Below, one piece after another: positions 54,891 through 63,878 of a stretch of 64,000 bases of DNA. The stretch comes from Myroides pelagicus (GTDB lineage: Bacteria; Bacteroidota; Bacteroidia; Flavobacteriales; Flavobacteriaceae), in the NCBI RefSeq assembly GCF_009711055.1, contig NZ_WMJY01000005.1:24934-88933 (forward strand). Reading direction: 5' to 3'. The notes beneath the pieces were generated by a model. It made no database searches and had not been told where the DNA came from. It saw only the letters and a program-made list of their open reading frames with translations. Numbering within the stretch: the first letter of the stretch is position 1; every line of letters starts with the position of its first letter. The translations under genes and the position numbers were made by a program.

Positions 54891-55880
54891 TTATACTAGC
54901 TTATTAGCCATCAAATATTCAGCAATTTGAATTGTGTTTGTTGCAGCCCCTTTACGAAGGTTATCTGCTACTACCCACATATTTAATGAATTTTGCTGTG
55001 TTTCATCTCTACGTATACGTCCTACAAATACATCGTTTTTCCCTTCAGCATACAAAGGCATTGGATAGGTATTCGTATCTAGGTTATCCTGAACTACAAC
55101 CCCTGCAGTCTCATGTAACAATCTTCTTACCTCTTGAACATCAAAATCATTGATAAACTCAACATTTACCGCTTCACTATGCCCTCCTACAACAGGAATA
55201 CGGACTGCTGTAGCCGTAACTAATACATTATCGTCACATAGTATCTTCTTAGTTTCCTTGACTAACTTCATTTCTTCTTTAGTATAGCCATTGTCCTCAA
55301 AAACATCACAGTGTGGAATTGCATTTCTATGTATAGGATAATTATAAGCCATATCTCCTTTGATATCTTGATACTCGTTCTCCAACTGTCTTACTGCTTT
55401 TACTCCTGTACCTGTTATAGACTGATAAGTAGAAACCACCACACGTTTAATACCGTATTTTTTATGTAATGGAGCTAGTGCCATTACCAATTGTATTGTA
55501 GAACAATTTGGATTAGCTATAATCTTATCATCTTTCGTTAAAGTATCTGCATTAATCTCAGGTACAACAAGTTTCTTCGTTGGATCCATTCGCCATGCTG
55601 AAGAGTTATCAATCACCGTTGTTCCATTTTCTGCAAACTTTGGAGCCCATTCAAGAGAAGTAGTTCCACCCGCTGAAAATAAAGCAATTTCAGGCTTCAT
55701 TGCTATCGCTTCTTCCATGGACTTGATGATATACTTCTTACCTTTATATTCAATTTCCTTTCCAACAGATTTCTCTGATGCCACAGGTATTAATTCCGTC
55801 ACTGGAAAATTACGCTCTGCTAAAACTTTTAGCATGATCTCGCCTACCATTCCGGTAGCCCCTACTACTGCTATTTTCAT
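54891..55880 (-). CDS. asd: Aspartate-semialdehyde dehydrogenase
   Basis: A 329-residue NADP enzyme that reduces aspartyl phosphate to the semialdehyde, the step between the two activities of the aspartokinase/homoserine dehydrogenase at 13030. The nucleotide motif VGATGMVG is at 6-13, the catalytic Cys126 is in NPNCSTIQ, and GHSEAVNVEF holds the active-site His. It is a single gene far from the methionine operon, which suits its use for lysine, threonine and cell-wall precursors as well. Confidence 0.97.
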   Translation of the reverse strand: MKIAVVGATGMVGEIMLKVLAERNFPVTELIPVASEKSVGKEIEYKGKKYIIKSMEEAIAMKPEIALFSAGGTTSLEWAPKFAENGTTVIDNSSAWRMDPTKKLVVPEINADTLTKDDKIIANPNCSTIQLVMALAPLHKKYGIKRVVVSTYQSITGTGVKAVRQLENEYQDIKGDMAYNYPIHRNAIPHCDVFEDNGYTKEEMKLVKETKKILCDDNVLVTATAVRIPVVGGHSEAVNVEFINDFDVQEVRRLLHETAGVVVQDNLDTNTYPMPLYAEGKNDVFVGRIRRDETQQNSLNMWVVADNLRKGAATNTIQIAEYLMANKLV

Positions 55881-55943
55881 TTTTATATATTTAATTGATT
55901 CTTACAAATTTATTCGTTTACAATAAAACTTGAAAGTATTTTT

Positions 55944-57644
55944 TTAGACTAACTGCATATCTTTCATAAAAAGCTGAGTTCGTATACTCCCTTTCCAATG
56001 ACTCTCTTCTACAGTATAAACAAAATTAAAAAAGCGACGATTATCGAGTTCTTTATAAAATTTACCAAAATGAAAGCCTAATACCGGAAACGACCGATCT
56101 AAATTACCTCTCTGTTTGACGTACAAATACAAATGTTCATCTCTATTGCCTATATAGCGCTTTCCTCCAGTATCATATACATTACTAGAAATAAACAAAG
56201 GCTTTTCATTGCCAGAACCAAAAGGCTCAAACTGTCTCAAAACCCTAATCATCTTAGGATTTAACACAGAGAAATCAACTTCAGCATCAATGACTAACTC
56301 AGGTATGAGATCTGACTCATTTAACGATTCCGATACCACTTTTTCAAACTTCTCTTTAAATGCTTCAAACTGATCCTTATAAAGTGTTAACCCTGCTGCG
56401 TACTTGTGTCCACCAAATTGTATCAGATATTCAGAGCACGCTTTAATAGCTTGATAAACATCAAAATTCTTAACGGAACGAGCTGACGCTGCCAAATGAT
56501 CTCCACTATCAGTAAACACAATAGTCGGTCTATAATAAGTTTCTATTAACCTAGAAGCAACTATTCCTATTACCCCTTTGTGCCAATTTGGATTATAGAC
56601 TACTGTCGATTTATTAAAAACCTCCTTATTTTCTACAATCATTTGCAATGCTTGCTCTGTAATACGCTGGTCGAGATGTTTGCGTTCACTATTTATCTCT
56701 AAAATATAATCAGCCAATTTATTTGCTGTCTCAATACAATTCGTTGACAACAATGACACCGCATACTTACCATGTTCTAATCTACCTGCTGCATTAATCT
56801 TTGGGCTAATCTTATAAACTATATCGCTTATAGAGAAATGTTCTTGCTTATAAGAGCTCAGCAACGCTTTTAACCCAGGCCGTGGGCTAGAGTTAATAAC
56901 ATCTAAACCAAAGTAAGTCAATATTCTATTTTCTCCTACCATCGGCACAACATCTGCAACTATAGCAGTCGCAACCAAATCAAGGTAAGGGGTTATTAAA
57001 TCTAAAGGTTTTTTATAATATTCAAGCCAAGCTTGCATTAATTTAAATCCAACCCCACACCCACATAGTTCCTTAAACGGATAATGACAATCCTCGCGCT
57101 TTGGATCTAATACTGCACAAGCATTAGGCAGTGTTTCTCCAGGTAAATGATGATCACAAACTATGAAGTCAATACCTAACTCCGAAGCATAGTCAATCTC
57201 TCCAATTGATTTAATCCCACAATCAATAGAAACAATCAACTTCACATCATTCTTAAAAGCTTCTTCTATTCCAAGGTGTGAGATTCCATATCCTTCATTA
57301 TATCGATCTGGTATATATGTGTCGACATACGGATAAAAACTCTTAAAAAAGGATGCTAGCATCGCTACAGAAGTCGTTCCATCTACATCATAGTCGCCAA
57401 AGATCATGATACGTTCATTCGCTGCTATTGCCTTTGATATTCGATCAATAGCCTTATCCATATCCTTCATCAGAAAAGGGTTATGAAGTTCCTCTAGTGA
57501 AGGACGGAAAAACGATCTTGCTTCATCAAAAGTACTAATACCTCGTTGAACTAATAATTTAGCTATAACATAGTCTACCTTTAATACTTCTTGGAGATGT
57601 GCGACTATCTCAGGATTTATTTCCTCTTTTAACTTCCAACGCAT
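55944..57644 (-). CDS. recJ: Single-stranded-DNA exonuclease RecJ
   Basis: A 566-residue 5'-3' exonuclease of the RecF repair pathway. The DHH domain shows IFGDYDVDGTTSVAML and VCDHHLPGE, the DHHA1 region has GGHKYAAG, and the C-terminal OB fold follows. The length fits bacterial RecJ. It lies 5 bp after the OsmC gene on the same strand and is probably in an operon with it. Confidence 0.96.
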   Translation of the reverse strand: MRWKLKEEINPEIVAHLQEVLKVDYVIAKLLVQRGISTFDEARSFFRPSLEELHNPFLMKDMDKAIDRISKAIAANERIMIFGDYDVDGTTSVAMLASFFKSFYPYVDTYIPDRYNEGYGISHLGIEEAFKNDVKLIVSIDCGIKSIGEIDYASELGIDFIVCDHHLPGETLPNACAVLDPKREDCHYPFKELCGCGVGFKLMQAWLEYYKKPLDLITPYLDLVATAIVADVVPMVGENRILTYFGLDVINSSPRPGLKALLSSYKQEHFSISDIVYKISPKINAAGRLEHGKYAVSLLSTNCIETANKLADYILEINSERKHLDQRITEQALQMIVENKEVFNKSTVVYNPNWHKGVIGIVASRLIETYYRPTIVFTDSGDHLAASARSVKNFDVYQAIKACSEYLIQFGGHKYAAGLTLYKDQFEAFKEKFEKVVSESLNESDLIPELVIDAEVDFSVLNPKMIRVLRQFEPFGSGNEKPLFISSNVYDTGGKRYIGNRDEHLYLYVKQRGNLDRSFPVLGFHFGKFYKELDNRRFFNFVYTVEESHWKGSIRTQLFMKDMQLV

Positions 57645-57649
57645 CTATA

Positions 57650-58072
57650 TTAGTTATTATGGTAATGAATATTAGTCTCAACCTTTGCAAACTCTTTAAA
57701 CATATCCATAACACCACAATATTTTTCAATTGATAAATCAACAGCTCTTTTCAGCTTATCTTTATCTAAATTAGAGCCATAAAAATGGTAATCTAAAATT
57801 ACTGTATGGTACGTCGATGGGTCTTCATCTGTTAATAAACCTTCTGTCTCCATGACAAAATCTTCAACCTCCAAACGCATCTTCTTTATTAAATGAGCAA
57901 TATCCAACCCACTACATCCAGCAAGTGCAGATAACATCAAGGCTTTTGGTCTTAGCCCCATATTATCACCTCCATTCTCTGGTCCAGCATCTATTCGCAA
58001 TGTTCCTCCACTTGGATTAGTAGATTCAAATTGCATATTCTCAATCCATTTTGTAGTTACTTTATGTGACAT
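57650..58072 (-). CDS. OsmC/Ohr family protein
   Basis: A 140-residue thiol-peroxidase fold protein. The two active cysteines are Cys53 (LAGCSGLDI) and Cys119 (EKYCGVMD), as in OsmC/Ohr, which reduce organic peroxides. It is closer to the general OsmC-like group (YhfA) than to Ohr. It is upstream of recJ in the same direction. Confidence 0.92.
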   Translation of the reverse strand: MSHKVTTKWIENMQFESTNPSGGTLRIDAGPENGGDNMGLRPKALMLSALAGCSGLDIAHLIKKMRLEVEDFVMETEGLLTDEDPSTYHTVILDYHFYGSNLDKDKLKRAVDLSIEKYCGVMDMFKEFAKVETNIHYHNN

Positions 58073-58101
58073 AATTTATTTCCGTTTTTATCAAATGTAT
58101 C

Positions 58102-58145
58102 AAAAAAAATCAATGTATACTGCGCTAAATCACAGCATACATTGA
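58102..58145 (-). terminator. intrinsic terminator after rsmI
   Basis: A 9-bp stem tcaatgtat (58110-58118) with atacattga (58137-58145), extended by an inner ctg/cag, is followed on the minus strand by eight T. It separates rsmI from the osmC-recJ unit. Confidence 0.85.
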
Positions 58146-58168
58146 CCTTAACATATTTTGCAACTAAG

Positions 58169-58843
58169 TTACTTCTTTTTTCCAGCGACAATGACAACAA
58201 TTTCTCCCTTTGCTGGCTTCGCCTCAAAGTGCGCCAATACTTCATCTACACTCCCTCTCACCGTCTCCTCATGCAGTTTTGACAATTCACGCGATACCGA
58301 AATCTGTCGATCCGAACCAAAATATTCTCTAAACTCTCCTAGTGTCTTATTTAACTTATGAGGAGATACGTAGATAATCATCGTTCGTTCCTCTTCAGCT
58401 AATACTAAATATCGAGTTTGTCTTCCTTTCTTATCCGGTAAGAAACCTTCAAAGACAAATTTATCATTTGGCAAACCACTATTCACTAAAGCTGGGACAA
58501 AAGCTGTCGCTCCTGGCAAACATTCTACCGACACGCCAGCTTCTACACATGCTCTTGTCAATAAAAAACCTGGATCTGATATAGCTGGTGTTCCTGCATC
58601 TGATATCAACGCAAATGTTTCTCCTGACAACATACGCTGAACCAAACCCTCTACAGTTTTATGCTCGTTGTGCATATGATGACTAAACATTGGTGTATTA
58701 ATCTCAAAATGCTTGAGAAGTTTACCACTATTTCGGGTATCTTCTGCTAAGATATAGTCCACTTCTTTTAAAACGGTAATTGCTCTAAATGTAATATCTT
58801 CCAAATTCCCGATTGGTGTGGGAACCAAATATAATTTACTCAT
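58169..58843 (-). CDS. rsmI: 16S rRNA (cytidine(1402)-2'-O)-methyltransferase
   Basis: A 224-residue tetrapyrrole-methylase-fold enzyme that modifies C1402 in the decoding centre. YLVPTPIGNLEDITFRA at the start, AEDTRNSGKLL, SDAGTPAISDPG and ECLPGATAFVPALVNSGLP are the RsmI motifs. The length is normal for the form without the C-terminal extension. It lies 2 bp after the acidic protein gene on the same strand. Confidence 0.96.
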   Translation of the reverse strand: MSKLYLVPTPIGNLEDITFRAITVLKEVDYILAEDTRNSGKLLKHFEINTPMFSHHMHNEHKTVEGLVQRMLSGETFALISDAGTPAISDPGFLLTRACVEAGVSVECLPGATAFVPALVNSGLPNDKFVFEGFLPDKKGRQTRYLVLAEEERTMIIYVSPHKLNKTLGEFREYFGSDRQISVSRELSKLHEETVRGSVDEVLAHFEAKPAKGEIVVIVAGKKK

Positions 58844-58845
58844 AC

Positions 58846-60063
58846 TTATATAAAACGTTTCTCTACAATCGCTAAAAAGCGACTTTCATATTCCTCTTTT
58901 CCTTCCCAGTTATTGTATTCAGGTTTAACTAAGTGATCAATCAAACTCATCGCTTCTTCAAAATTACTAACCGTATTTAGTTGAGATAAAACACGATTTA
59001 AGTCTTCTGCACTCCCCCCAAACAAATGTTTTTCAAAAGCGATACGATCATTTAATCCTACTGTAATAGATGAGTTATATATATCATTTAATGACTTTGT
59101 CTTCGCTATTCCAGGCTCTTTGACAGACATCGACTCTAAGTTAAATAAAGTGCTTTGACCTTCCCTCTCTTTATCTTCTCCATTTACCGAATCATTTACT
59201 TCTTCCGTCCCTTTTACTTCCTGAGATATCTCCTTTGTTTGAACACTATCCACACGTTGGAAGTCTAAATCTTGAAAGTTAAATCCCGAAAAAGGATCCT
59301 CTTCTTTCTTCAAAGGCGCTAAAGGTTCTTCCTCTGTATTTTCATCAGACTCAGTAGATCCAATATTACAACCATCTGTAACACCGCATTCCTCCAATGG
59401 TTTATATTCCATTGAAATATGATGTATTTCATCTCTTGCTATTTCAAGTTCTTTTGGTTGTGTAGTCTGAACACCCTCGTTTACCGTTTCCTTTTCAACC
59501 ATTACCACCTTCTCAACTTCTTCTTCCTTTCTACGATCTATAAACTCCTCATCAGCAACTATTTCATCTTGCTCTTCAAGTATACTATACAGTGCCACTT
59601 TATCTGCTGAAAGTGTCTCCTCTACAGGAGTAATAGATAAATCAGTCGTATATTCAATTGGTAAAGTGATTGGTATATCATCTTCTAATATTTCCGGAGC
59701 AATTTTTCGGACTACCTCAGATATAAAATCATCAGAAGTAGATATGACATCTTCTTTCTCGGCTTCTACTACAAGAGGATAATCCTCTTCTATTAAGTCT
59801 AAAGGCATCTGATCACGTTCACTATAATCAATTAGACTTGGCTCATCATCTTCTACAGGAAGTAAAGCTAACTTATTTTCTATATCTTCTCTTGTTACTC
59901 CATCAGTTAGCCCTTTATCAAAACAGTCCTGATAAAACTGTAGGATTAATAGCTTTTCATATAAATTCTTAGTTTCCTTTAAGAGACTTTTTACATCTTT
60001 GTCTTTCATCTGTAGCACACGATGGACAATACTGATCAGCTCCCCTTCTAAGACTTTCTTCAT
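58846..60063 (-). CDS. Unknown acidic protein with structured ends
   Basis: A 405-residue protein I cannot name. The N-terminal 75 residues are helical (LISIVHRVLQMKDKDVKSLLKE), the middle (80-310) is very acidic and probably disordered, and the C-terminal 90 residues are conserved-looking (LNDRIAFEKHLFGGSAEDLNRVLSQLNT, EEAMSLIDHLVKPEYNNWEGKEEYESRFLAIVEKRF). I recall similar genes between rsmI and tdk in other flavobacteria, but no function. It is coupled to rsmI and divergent from tdk. Confidence 0.75.
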   Translation of the reverse strand: MKKVLEGELISIVHRVLQMKDKDVKSLLKETKNLYEKLLILQFYQDCFDKGLTDGVTREDIENKLALLPVEDDEPSLIDYSERDQMPLDLIEEDYPLVVEAEKEDVISTSDDFISEVVRKIAPEILEDDIPITLPIEYTTDLSITPVEETLSADKVALYSILEEQDEIVADEEFIDRRKEEEVEKVVMVEKETVNEGVQTTQPKELEIARDEIHHISMEYKPLEECGVTDGCNIGSTESDENTEEEPLAPLKKEEDPFSGFNFQDLDFQRVDSVQTKEISQEVKGTEEVNDSVNGEDKEREGQSTLFNLESMSVKEPGIAKTKSLNDIYNSSITVGLNDRIAFEKHLFGGSAEDLNRVLSQLNTVSNFEEAMSLIDHLVKPEYNNWEGKEEYESRFLAIVEKRFI

Positions 60064-60165
60064 AACTTTTAATTTGCATTAGTGATTTCCCTAGCTTTTT
60101 TTGATAAATTTGCACTTATACAAAATAACAAAATTAAACGCTGATTTCAGCCTGAAATTTACAAA

Positions 60166-60774
60166 ATGTTTCTCGAAAATCCCGTTAATCACAAAGAGCA
60201 ATTTGGTTGGATAGAAGTTATTTGCGGTTCAATGTTCTCTGGTAAAACTGAAGAACTAATCCGTCGACTAAAAAGAGCTAAGTTTGCCAAACAAAAAGTT
60301 GAAATATTCAAACCGTCTATCGACACTCGATATGATGAAGAATCTGTCGTATCCCATGACTCTAATGAGATTAGATCCACACCAGTACCTTCAGCAGCAC
60401 ACATACGCCTACTTGGAGACAGCTGTGATGTAGTAGGTATCGATGAAGCTCAGTTCTTTGACGATGAAATTGTAAGTGTATGTAATGACCTAGCCAATTC
60501 TGGTGTTCGCGTAATCATTGCTGGTTTAGATATGGACTTCAAAGGAAAACCTTTTGGCCCTATGCCTGCCTTAATGGCAACAGCAGAATATGTTACAAAA
60601 GTTCATGCAATTTGTACTCGTACAGGAAACCTTGCTAACTATAGCTTCCGAAAAGCAGCTAATGAGGATTTAGTACTCCTTGGAGAAACTCAAGAGTATG
60701 AACCGCTAAGTAGAGCTGCTTACTACAATGCTATGCGAGAAGCTCTACGCGAAAAGAACAAGAGGGAAGAGTAG
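60166..60774 (+). CDS. tdk: Thymidine kinase
   Basis: A 202-residue type II thymidine kinase of the salvage pathway. The P-loop GSMFSGKT is at 21-28, then [10 protein letters not shown] as the Walker B stretch and [16 protein letters not shown] as the lasso/substrate region. The zinc cysteines are reduced: a Cys is seen in [10 protein letters not shown] but the second pair is missing, as in some Bacteroidota Tdk. It is divergent from the acidic protein gene. Confidence 0.95.
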   Translation: MFLENPVNHKEQFGWIEVICGSMFSGKTEELIRRLKRAKFAKQKVEIFKPSIDTRYDEESVVSHDSNEIRSTPVPSAAHIRLLGDSCDVVGIDEAQFFDDEIVSVCNDLANSGVRVIIAGLDMDFKGKPFGPMPALMATAEYVTKVHAICTRTGNLANYSFRKAANEDLVLLGETQEYEPLSRAAYYNAMREALREKNKREE

Positions 60775-60805
60775 CCAACCACACTAACTAACCAACCACA
60801 CTAAC
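60775..60805 (+). repeat. Short tandem repeat between tdk and MFS gene
   Basis: ccaaccacactaac occurs at 60775-60788 and again at 60792-60805, a 17-bp period, followed by further C/A-rich sequence up to about 60820. It is G-free on the plus strand and may be an unstructured mRNA spacer. Confidence 0.7.
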
Positions 60806-60837
60806 CAACACTACAACCAATTCTTTCCTCTCCAATT

Positions 60838-62058
60838 ATGAAAAAAATCTATAAAATCTATATTGATTCATATAGTGGATTATCTTCTGCTTCATGGATG
60901 TTAGCCATCGTTATGCTTATTAACAGAGCCGGTTCGATGGTATTTCCCTTTTTAGGGGTATATATGACAAAAAGACTCTTATTTACTGAAGAGCAAGCGG
61001 GGTATGTACTTGCTTGTTATGGTATTGGATCGATTATTGGTTCTACACTGGGCGGTTGGGTTACCGACAAAATAGGAAACTACAAAGTACAGTACCTTAG
61101 TTTGTTGTGTAGTATTCCAATCTTTGTTTTATTACCGTATTTCACTACTGTATTAACTCTAGGGCTAATGATATTACTACAAAGCACAATTAGTGAAATG
61201 TTTAGGCCAGCTAACTCAGTTGCGATTACCATGTATGCCAAACCAGAAAATATTACACGCTCTTTTTCTTTAAATAGGATGGCTGTTAATCTAGGTTTTT
61301 CAATTGGCCCTGCCATGGGAGGTTTACTAGCTGCTATCTCCTACTCCCTTTTATTCAACATTAATGCTTTTGCAGCTTTCGTTGCAGCTATTGTTTTCAT
61401 CCAATTCTTTAAAAATAAGAAGACAAATAAAGAAATCTATGCAGAAGATTTCAATGAGGAAACAACAAACGAATTAATAACCAACAAAAAATCGCCATAT
61501 AAGGACAAACTATTCCTTGTTTATAGTTTTTTCTGTACACTATATGCTATTGTATTCCTTCAACTTTTCAGTACTCTACCTCTCTTTTACGAAAAAATGG
61601 GAGGATTAGATGAATCGCAAATTGGTTTAGTACTTGGGTATAGTGGTCTTTTAATTTTCTTAACCGAAATGCTACTTGTTCACTTAGCCGAAAAATATTT
61701 AACAATACGCAAAACAATATTTTATGGTGTTTTGATTAGTGCTCCCTCGTTTTTAATACTTGCTTTTAATCATAGTATCATTACAATTTACATATCTATG
61801 ACTATTCTATGTGTATCGGAAATGTTAGCAATGCCATATATGTCAACGGTAACAGCTATGCGTGCAGAAGCAAATAATAAAGGGGCATACATGGGAATTA
61901 ATGGACTTACTTTTGCTATTGGCTTTATCGTATCTCCTATCTTGTCAACCAAGATTGCAGCTATATGGGGATATGAATATCTTTGGGTGTGTACTGCTAC
62001 TTTAGTAGTTATATCTTCTATAGGATTGCATTATTCAGTCAAAAAAATGATTGAATAA
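60838..62058 (+). CDS. MFS transporter
   Basis: A 406-residue inner-membrane transporter with about 12 helices. The loop 2-3 signature is GGWVTDKIGNYKVQY, and the N- and C-terminal halves are split by a charged loop near 200-220. It resembles drug/proton antiporters of the major facilitator superfamily; the substrate cannot be told. It follows tdk by 63 bp across the tandem repeat. Confidence 0.9.
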   Translation: MKKIYKIYIDSYSGLSSASWMLAIVMLINRAGSMVFPFLGVYMTKRLLFTEEQAGYVLACYGIGSIIGSTLGGWVTDKIGNYKVQYLSLLCSIPIFVLLPYFTTVLTLGLMILLQSTISEMFRPANSVAITMYAKPENITRSFSLNRMAVNLGFSIGPAMGGLLAAISYSLLFNINAFAAFVAAIVFIQFFKNKKTNKEIYAEDFNEETTNELITNKKSPYKDKLFLVYSFFCTLYAIVFLQLFSTLPLFYEKMGGLDESQIGLVLGYSGLLIFLTEMLLVHLAEKYLTIRKTIFYGVLISAPSFLILAFNHSIITIYISMTILCVSEMLAMPYMSTVTAMRAEANNKGAYMGINGLTFAIGFIVSPILSTKIAAIWGYEYLWVCTATLVVISSIGLHYSVKKMIE

Positions 62059-62166
62059 TCTTCTTTTACAGCAAGAAAAAACTAATTAAAGAACATCGTG
62101 AAATACTTACTTTGTTAAAGTTTGACACAAAAATATCGCTTAATTAGGCTAAAAAACATATTTAAA

Positions 62167-62174
62167 TATCTTTG
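62167..62174 (+). promoter_or_regulatory. -7 element before small secreted protein gene
   Basis: TATCTTTG matches TAnnTTTG and lies 6 bp before the ATG at 62181, so a transcript from it would have almost no leader. No -33 TTG is seen. Confidence 0.45.
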
Positions 62175-62180
62175 TAATTG

Positions 62181-62549
62181 ATGTATAAACACAGTAAACA
62201 TATAGCTTGGTTTCTTTGCCTAATCTTTGCTCTTCTAGGAGTTGAGAAAGTAAGCTATGCTTTTGAAAACAATTGCAGCAAGATGGCAACATACTGTCCA
62301 TCGGCTAGTTTATACACTTACAATATACTACAATCAACAAATAATAAAGAAGATAGCGACTGCAATACAACTAAGTTAACAAATATAATCTGTGAAACTT
62401 TCTTTATCAACAATAACCCTGACATTGAATTAACAGAACAAAAAAGTACTGATTTATTCGCTCCTTTTTATTTTAAACAACGTATCCATTCGACACCATA
62501 TATAACACTAATAGACCCTCCACCAATACAATCAGGTTCTTTATTCTAA
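62181..62549 (+). CDS. Small secreted protein of unknown function
   Basis: A 122-residue protein with a signal peptide (HIAWFLCLIFALLGVEKVSYA). The mature part is polar, with four Cys and a C-terminus rich in Pro (LIDPPPIQSGSLF). No family was recognised. Its size, signal and Pro-containing end recall the small proteins by the TonB receptor at 33-36 kb, but the YYxLRxPP motif is not present. The ATG at 62181 is preferred to the TTG just before it. Confidence 0.6.
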   Translation: MYKHSKHIAWFLCLIFALLGVEKVSYAFENNCSKMATYCPSASLYTYNILQSTNNKEDSDCNTTKLTNIICETFFINNNPDIELTEQKSTDLFAPFYFKQRIHSTPYITLIDPPPIQSGSLF

Positions 62550-63059
62550 TAGCTTTCTAAGCTATTTTTTTTGCTCAAAAATTAACACAAGTAAACTATT
62601 CAGTAAACTTAAATAGACTTGATAGAATACAGCGATTTATCGTTGATAATTCCGTATTGGTCACATACATATCAATGTACTCCTATACATAATACTTGAA
62701 AGAATTTTATTCAAAGCAGAAAAGCTTCTTATACAAGTAAAAAACACCTTGTTAAAACAATAATAGGTTAACTAAAAGTACAAAAGCAGGTAATTAGTAA
62801 AGTAGAAAGACCGAAAAGTGCTATACGCAATCAATATACGCAAGGTGAAAAGGTCTAATCCATTCTAAAATAAACCTGCTTTTAAAGTGGGGTAAAGTTA
62901 TTTTGACACATAAAAACATGTATCCCTCATCCATCAAACGACATCATCGAGATTACCCTATACAAATCACATACCAAAACAATTTCTCCTCCATAAAAAG
63001 CGATAAAAGACTAGATTAAATTATTTTGTTACATTTGAAAATACAATCAAATAAAAACT
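62550..63059. other. Intergenic region with structured segment
   Basis: About 510 bp with no plausible gene between the small secreted protein and the enoyl-CoA hydratase. It holds the nested inverted repeats at 62782-62883; the remainder is AT-rich and featureless to me. Confidence 0.6.
62782..62883. repeat. Nested inverted repeat, possible structured RNA
   Basis: aaaagcaggt (62782-62791) and acctgctttt (62874-62883) form a perfect 10-bp stem. Inside it agacc (62808-62812) pairs with ggtct (62852-62856), and tatacgca is directly repeated in the loop. No terminator-like T run or coding frame accompanies it. It could be a small RNA or a repeat element. Confidence 0.5.
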
Positions 63060-63827
63060 ATGCAACAGAATAATACCCCATATGTGAATTCAAGTATCGA
63101 AGGGGCTATAGCAACCATCACTTTCTATAGTCCTGCAAGCAATTCATTTCCGAGTTCACAACTAAAGGAATTAACTAACAAAATAGAGAATCTTAGCAAG
63201 CTAGAATCAATTACTGTTATCATTTTGCAGAGTGCTGGTACAGGTGCATTTTGTGCTGGAGCCTCATTTGACGAACTACTATCTATCAAAGATGAAGCAA
63301 CAGGTAAAGCATTTTTCTCTGGATTTGCTTCAGTTATTGACGCAATTCGCAGAAGTCCTAAAATCTTCATTGGAAGAATACACGGGAAAACAGTCGGCGG
63401 AGGTGTAGGACTAGCAGCTGCTTGTGAATATTGCTTTGCAACAGATAAAGCAGCTATCAAACTATCCGAATTAGCAATTGGAATTGGTCCATTTGTCATA
63501 GAACCAGCGGTATCAAGAAAAATAGGAAAAACAGCTTTTACTGAAATGTCATTAGCTGCTCATGAATGGAAGACGGCCACTTGGGCACAAAATCACGGGT
63601 TGTATTCTGAATTATATGATGATAACGAGCGTATGGATTTAGAATTGAATGAGTTTGCTAAACGTATTAGTAGTTATAACCCTCAAGCACTTGTAGAAAT
63701 GAAAACAATATTTTGGGAAGGGACCGAAAACTGGACTGAGCTATTACATAAAAGAGCCGAGATTTCAGGTCGCTTAGTACTCTCTGAATTTACAGTCAAC
63801 GCCCTTAACCAATTCAAAAAGAAATAA
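63060..63827 (+). CDS. Enoyl-CoA hydratase/isomerase family protein
   Basis: A 255-residue crotonase-fold protein. The oxyanion-hole stretches are GAFCAGASFDEL and GKTVGGGVGLAAACEYCFAT, followed by ELAIGIGPFVIEPAVSRKIG. The position of the usual catalytic Glu after GGG is not clearly conserved, so hydration, isomerisation or another crotonase reaction is possible. It is followed after about 50 bp by an exported protein gene. Confidence 0.88.
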   Translation: MQQNNTPYVNSSIEGAIATITFYSPASNSFPSSQLKELTNKIENLSKLESITVIILQSAGTGAFCAGASFDELLSIKDEATGKAFFSGFASVIDAIRRSPKIFIGRIHGKTVGGGVGLAAACEYCFATDKAAIKLSELAIGIGPFVIEPAVSRKIGKTAFTEMSLAAHEWKTATWAQNHGLYSELYDDNERMDLELNEFAKRISSYNPQALVEMKTIFWEGTENWTELLHKRAEISGRLVLSEFTVNALNQFKKK

Positions 63828-63878
63828 TTTCTCTTTAATAGATAATACTGTTTTAACCCAAATAATTAAATAATAAAA

